Of a stretch of DNA of 10,906 bases, positions 7,736 to 10,906 are shown piece after piece. Numbering within the stretch: position 1 is the first letter of the stretch; the number at the start of each line of letters is the position of its first letter. This stretch comes from Candidatus Rokuibacteriota bacterium (lineage in GTDB: Bacteria; Methylomirabilota; Methylomirabilia; Rokubacteriales; CSP1-6). Both the position numbers and the translations under genes were made by a program. Where the stretch lies: assembly GCA_016179165.1 (NCBI GenBank), contig JACORX010000035.1:1-10906 (forward strand), written 5' to 3'. Under the pieces are notes generated by a model. The model saw only the letters and a program-made list of their open reading frames with translations, was not told the DNA's origin and did no database searches.

Positions 7736-10096
7736 CTAGCGGGCCGGGGGTGGCGTGGGCGGCGGGGTGCCGGTCGCCGGCGGCCGCGGGGGCGCCAGCT
7801 TGAAGGACTGCTCGAGCCCCGGCGTGACGTTGCGCATCTGCTCCGTCAAGCGGGCCGCGTCAATGGCCGTGCCGATCACGCGGGGGGTGATCAGGAGCAG
7901 CAGCTCGGTCTTCTCGATCTTCTCCTCGGTGGAGCCGAAGAGGTAGCCGAGCACCGGGATCCGTCTGAGGAACGGGAGGCCGCTCAAGATGAGGGAGCGC
8001 CTGCTCTGGATGAGGCCGCCCAGCACGAGCGTCTGGTTGTTCAGCAGGACCACGGAGGTTTCCACCTCGCGCTTGGTGAAGCGCGGCGAGTTGATGGGTG
8101 GGGGCTCGTTGGCGCCCACGTCGTTGACCTCCTGCCTGACCTCGAGGGCGACCGTGCCGTGCTCGCCGATGCGCGGGGTGACCGTGAGGATGATGCCCGC
8201 GTCCTTGTACTCGACCGTCTGCGTGATGGAGTTGGTGGTGCCGCCGCCGGCCGACACCGGCACCTGCTGGGAGGTGACGATGGGCACCGAGGTCGAGACG
8301 TTGATGACCGCCTTCTTGTTCTCGCTGGTGATGATGGACGGGTTCGACAGCACGTTGACCTTGTTCTCGGTGGCGAGCGCGTTCAGCGCGGCGATGAACT
8401 CGTTGGCCGCGAAGGTGAATATGTTGAAGCCGACGGGCACGACCCCGCCGCCCAGGCTGCCCGCGCCGGGGATGAGGCCCGGGTCCGGGCGGCTCGCCAC
8501 CACGCCGCTCGCGGTGTTGGTGAACACGAAGCGACCGTTCCGCACCGCCCACTCGATGCCGAGCTTGGTATCGTCCGTGAGCACGACCTCGGCGACCAGC
8601 ACCTCGATCAGCACCTGCCGCGCCAGGCGGTCGAGCGTCTTGATCGTCTCCACGATATCCTTCCAGCGGCGCGGATGCGTCGTGACGATGATGGCGTTGG
8701 TGACTTCGTCGGCGATGAACCTGAGATCGGACATTGCCTGGCCGCCCTCTCCATCGAGCGCGCCGGCCCCGCCCAGAGGTGGGGTCGCAATCGGCAAAGC
8801 AGGCGGAGCCTGTGAGGTCCGCGGCGGCTGGGTGCCCGGGGGGAGAGAGCCGGGCGGCGCGCCGGGGGACCGGGTGCCCTGCGCGGCAGCGCGCCCGTAG
8901 ATGGCCTCGAGCGTGGCGGTCAGGTCCTTCGCCTTGCTGTGCTCGACAAAGTAGATGAAGACGCGCTGGCCGCCGTAGATGTCTGCGTCGAGCTTGGCGA
9001 TCAGCTGAAAGATGGTCTCTAGCTCCTGCTTCCGCGCGTGGATCACGAGGGAATTGGAGCGGCGCTCGGCGACGATGAGCGGCGGGCGATCGGCGCCCTG
9101 GCCCGCATCGGTCCCGGCTGCGGTCCCGCCCGGCCGCGGCGTTGCGGGCGCCCCGGGCGGTCCCGGCGGCGCCACGGGCAGCCCGAGCGCTGCCGCGCCC
9201 GTGCGCAGGCGGCCCGTCGAGAACATCTGGTTGAGGAGCACGGACAGCTCCTGGGCATCGGCGTACTTGATCGGGATGACCTGCAGCTCGTCCAGCGCCA
9301 CCTGCACGTCGGCCAGCTTCAGGATGTCGAGCAGGCGCCGGATGTTGGCGGCCGTGTCGGTGATGATCAGGAGATTGGTCTCGCGGTGCGACGTGACGGC
9401 GCCCTGCTGCGCGACGAAGGGGCGGAGCAGATTGACCGCGTCCGCCGCGCTGATGTACTTGAGCGGCACGATCTGGGTCAGGATCTCGTCGCTCGCGCGC
9501 AACGGGTTGATGTCCCGTCCGACCACGATCCTGACGGATGACTGCGGCGCGCCCTCGCGGGCGATGATGCGGTAGAGGTTGCCCGAGCGCACGGCGGTCA
9601 GCCCGTTGACGTCGAGGATGGTCAGGAGCACGTTGAAGACGTCGTCGGCGGCGATGCGTCCGATGGTCTGGACGGTGACCTTCTTTCCCCGCACGGCCGG
9701 CGCCAGCACATAGTTGAAGCCCACGATCTCGGCCGCCGCCTGGATGACCACTTCGACGTCGGCGTTGTCAAAGTTGAAGACGATGTTGGCGGCGGCCGGG
9801 GTGCCCGGTGTCGGCGGCGCCGGCGGGATCGCCGGGGGCGGCGGGGGCGGCGGCGCCGGCGCCGGCTCAGGCGGACGCACGGGACCGACCGAGAGCGGGG
9901 GCGGGCCTGGGGTCGGCGCAGGCGTCGGAGCCGGCGCTACAGGCGGCGTGACCGGCTCCGTCCTGACCTCGACCCGCGTGGCGGACGAAGGCGTCGAGCC
10001 GGGACGTTCCCCCCCAGGGCTTGGTGTCCCGGTGCTGCACGCGGCAAGCAAGAGGGCCGCCAGCAGGACCGAGGCCGTCAGTCTTGGACTGCTCAT
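7736..10096 (-). CDS. gspD: Type II secretion system secretin GspD, predicted lipoprotein
   Basis: A 786-residue outer-membrane secretin, the exit channel for folded proteins. The N-terminus is a lipoprotein signal peptide ending LLAAC, with lipidation at C20 and serine at +2, which favours the outer membrane. Residues 30-100 are a proline/alanine linker. Then come N0 (about 104-180, NIVFNFDNADVEVVIQAAAE), N1 (about 205-265, IVPLKYISAADAVNLLRPFV), N2 (about 270-370), N3 (about 375-480) and the secretin pore (about 490-738), which includes VLSNPSIITSENKKAVINVS, the gate region ending TVEYKDAGIILTVTPRI, and the end signature TLVLGGL...LPFLRRIPVLGYLFGS. N2 and N3 each hold a proline/glycine-rich insertion (301-336, 405-452). 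The tail after the pore is short and proline-rich. The ATG overlaps the gspC stop (ATGA at 10093-10096). GspD and GspC contact each other through N0 and the HR domain, which fits the pairing. A type IV pilus PilQ is less likely: no AMIN domain is seen and gspC is adjacent. Confidence 0.93.
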   Translation of the reverse strand: MSSPRLTASVLLAALLLAACSTGTPSPGGERPGSTPSSATRVEVRTEPVTPPVAPAPTPAPTPGPPPLSVGPVRPPEPAPAPPPPPPPAIPPAPPTPGTPAAANIVFNFDNADVEVVIQAAAEIVGFNYVLAPAVRGKKVTVQTIGRIAADDVFNVLLTILDVNGLTAVRSGNLYRIIAREGAPQSSVRIVVGRDINPLRASDEILTQIVPLKYISAADAVNLLRPFVAQQGAVTSHRETNLLIITDTAANIRRLLDILKLADVQVALDELQVIPIKYADAQELSVLLNQMFSTGRLRTGAAALGLPVAPPGPPGAPATPRPGGTAAGTDAGQGADRPPLIVAERRSNSLVIHARKQELETIFQLIAKLDADIYGGQRVFIYFVEHSKAKDLTATLEAIYGRAAAQGTRSPGAPPGSLPPGTQPPRTSQAPPALPIATPPLGGAGALDGEGGQAMSDLRFIADEVTNAIIVTTHPRRWKDIVETIKTLDRLARQVLIEVLVAEVVLTDDTKLGIEWAVRNGRFVFTNTASGVVASRPDPGLIPGAGSLGGGVVPVGFNIFTFAANEFIAALNALATENKVNVLSNPSIITSENKKAVINVSTSVPIVTSQQVPVSAGGGTTNSITQTVEYKDAGIILTVTPRIGEHGTVALEVRQEVNDVGANEPPPINSPRFTKREVETSVVLLNNQTLVLGGLIQSRRSLILSGLPFLRRIPVLGYLFGSTEEKIEKTELLLLITPRVIGTAIDAARLTEQMRNVTPGLEQSFKLAPPRPPATGTPPPTPPPAR
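9797..10009 (-). repeat. Low-complexity GGC/GCC-rich tract encoding the proline/alanine linker of GspD
   Basis: This stretch encodes residues 30-100 of GspD. Its 3' part on the plus strand (about 9797-9880) is almost pure G and C with repeated GGCGGC and GCCGGC units, giving poly-proline and Ala-Pro/Thr-Pro repeats in the protein. It is a spacer between the lipid anchor and the N0 domain and is in frame with the gene. Such tracts tend to vary in length between strains through slippage. Confidence 0.6.
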
Positions 10097-10680
10097 TGGA
10101 CCGGCTGGCCCCCGGGCGGAATGCCCCGCCTCACCTGTGGGACAGCGGGAGGCACCTGGGTCGGCGGCGATCCGACGTGGACCGGCGCCGCGGCCGCCGT
10201 GGGCGCTGCCCTCGGCTTAGCGGGGTCCTGGAGCAGGATATCGAGCGGGCCCTCGGGGCGCACGATGACCACGCGGTCGTCGGCGATCTTCTGGATCGTG
10301 CCGCCTCCCACCGTGTCGCCCACCGAGTAGCCGGCCACGCGCTTGAGCGCCGGATCCACGAGGAAGGCCCGGCGCTTGGCGCCGTCGATCACGACCCCGA
10401 GGAGGATGGGCTTCGCGACGGGCGCCGCCACCGCCACTGCCACCGCCGCGGTCTCGCTCCGGCTGGGATTGAAAAGGGTCCGCGCCGCGATGACTCCGTA
10501 CGTGCCCGGCCCGGGGTCGCCGACCGCGGCCGGTGCGGCGGGCGCCGGCGCGCTCACGGCCCTCGGCGCCGGCGGCGGCGGCAGGGGGCGCTTCGCGAGG
10601 AGCGTCCGGAAGACGCCGACGGCCAGCACGACGCTCACGATCCCGAGCGCCACGTTGATCACGAGCAGTCGCCGCGACAC
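10093..10680 (-). CDS. gspC: Type II secretion system inner-membrane protein GspC, short form
   Basis: A 195-residue single-pass inner-membrane protein. A short basic N-terminus leads to a membrane helix (about 5-27), then a proline/alanine periplasmic linker (31-58), then the HR domain (about 60-151) with YGVIAARTLFNPS, KPILLGVVIDG, RRAFLVDP, YSVGDTVGGGTIQKIADDRVVI and LDILL. This beta-domain binds the N0 domain of GspD and links the inner-membrane platform to the secretin. Many GspC proteins run to 270-300 residues with a PDZ or coiled-coil domain; here the HR domain is followed only by a proline/alanine tail. The start is GTG at 10680 with GGAGG nine bases upstream (10690-10694). Its stop overlaps the gspD start. 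The remaining gsp genes are not in the window and probably lie beyond its right edge. Confidence 0.88.
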   Translation of the reverse strand: MSRRLLVINVALGIVSVVLAVGVFRTLLAKRPLPPPPAPRAVSAPAPAAPAAVGDPGPGTYGVIAARTLFNPSRSETAAVAVAVAAPVAKPILLGVVIDGAKRRAFLVDPALKRVAGYSVGDTVGGGTIQKIADDRVVIVRPEGPLDILLQDPAKPRAAPTAAAAPVHVGSPPTQVPPAVPQVRRGIPPGGQPVQ

Positions 10681-10681
10681 T

Positions 10682-10855
10682 CTAGTGCGCCTCCAACGAG
10701 TATTCCCAGCGGTTCGCGCGGACCCGCAGAGTGCCGGGCCAAATGACGAGCCAGACGAGGCCCGAGGGAGGCAGCAGCCCGAGGCGTACGTGGGTGTACG
10801 TTGTGGGTTGCTGCCGACCGAGAACGAAGTATGGCGAAGATAGTTGGGCCGGCAC
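10682..10855 (-). CDS. Possible small protein of 57 residues, unrecognised
   Basis: I do not recognise this protein. A GTG at 10855 overlaps the stop of the upstream frame by one base, has GGGAG six bases before it (10866-10862), and opens a frame that ends at a TAG (10684-10682) one base before the gspC start. So it exactly fills the space between two genes, as a true operon member would. The product is basic near its middle, has a hydrophobic stretch LVWLVIWPG near the C-terminus, and ends RANRWEYSLEAH. G or C fills about three quarters of third codon positions, somewhat less than expected of the neighbours. Against it: no known family, no clear domain, and a strong inverted repeat inside it. 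It could equally be a leader or non-coding spacer. Confidence 0.35.
   Translation of the reverse strand: MPAQLSSPYFVLGRQQPTTYTHVRLGLLPPSGLVWLVIWPGTLRVRANRWEYSLEAH
10690..10694 (-). promoter_or_regulatory. Ribosome binding site of gspC
   Basis: GGAGG on the minus strand stands nine bases before the GTG at 10680. It supports the GTG start of gspC, which has no ATG alternative before the membrane helix. It lies within the last codons of the possible small gene upstream. Confidence 0.6.
10771..10814. repeat. Nested inverted repeat upstream of gspC
   Basis: The outer arms are GCAGCAGCCC (10771-10780) and GGGTTGCTGC (10805-10814), and the inner arms CGTAC (10785-10789) and GTACG (10796-10800) enclose a 6-base loop. 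Between them lies a symmetrical 4-by-4 internal part. On the plus strand the one outer mismatch becomes a G-U pair and most of the internal part can also pair by G-U. On the minus strand, the sense of gspC, there is one A-C mismatch. It may be a transcript hairpin, an operator or part of a dispersed repeat. Confidence 0.5.
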
Positions 10856-10906
10856 TAGTTGCTCCCAGCGGCCGGCGCAGGCAGCAGATAGCCCGCGACG
10901 ATGAGG
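10855..10906 (-). CDS. C-terminal end of an unrecognised gene upstream of gspC (partial)
   Basis: Sixteen codons enter from the right edge and stop at a TAG (10857-10855). The visible peptide is LIVAGYLLPAPAAGSN: hydrophobic, then Pro/Ala/Gly. It is too short to assign. Reasons to think it real are the one-base overlap between its stop and the GTG of the next frame and its direction, which matches gspC and gspD. By position it could belong to another type II secretion gene, but nothing in these residues shows that. Confidence 0.3.
   Translation of the reverse strand, partial: LIVAGYLLPAPAAGSN

Noticed and set aside
10343..10843. Plus-strand frame of 166 codons over the gspC start and its upstream region
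   Set aside because: Low-complexity Ala/Gly/Arg product antisense to the gspC N-terminus; no ribosome binding site and no family resemblance.
10815..10860. Promoter-like words (TTGCTG at 10808 with TATGGC at 10830, plus strand)
   Set aside because: The -10 element matches at only three of six positions and would drive transcription against the upstream gene; no convincing promoter is visible on either strand of this stretch.

Overview
The window is compact, GC-rich bacterial chromosome with almost no non-coding DNA. It reads as an ordinary genome backbone of an LPS-bearing (diderm) bacterium. The high GC, the short gaps, the order glnE(end)-polA-coaE-rsmA and the pairing of type II secretion genes with LPS-export genes would suit a Methylomirabilota/Rokubacteria-type or deltaproteobacterial-grade genome. 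That placement is an inference from general character; no rRNA or taxonomic marker comparison was possible.

Left half, plus strand (1-4137): a tightly coupled run of housekeeping genes. It holds the last codons of a probable glnE (glutamine synthetase adenylyltransferase), then polA (DNA polymerase I), coaE (dephospho-CoA kinase) and rsmA/ksgA (16S rRNA dimethyltransferase). Each joins the next by a 4-base ATGA or GTGA overlap, so translation is probably coupled throughout. The PolA proofreading domain has lost its metal-binding residues.

Right half, minus strand (10906 down to 4160): a second run transcribed towards the first. In order of transcription it holds the last codons of an unrecognised gene, a possible 57-residue small gene, gspC and gspD (type II secretion inner-membrane clamp and outer-membrane secretin), one long gene fusing LptF and LptG, and an O-antigen ligase family gene. 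The gaps are 1 to 32 bases, so this is probably one operon for building the outer envelope: a secretin that appears to be a lipoprotein, the LPS-extracting permease, and the enzyme family that joins O-antigen to lipid A-core. The two runs meet tail to tail at 4138-4159, where a small GC hairpin lies.

The most interesting points are the single-chain LptF-LptG permease, the lipoprotein-type GspD with three proline/glycine-rich insertions, and the small ORF with a nested inverted repeat just before gspC. I found no mobile element, CRISPR array, tRNA, rRNA, toxin-antitoxin or defence system, and nothing that amounts to a wholly new system.
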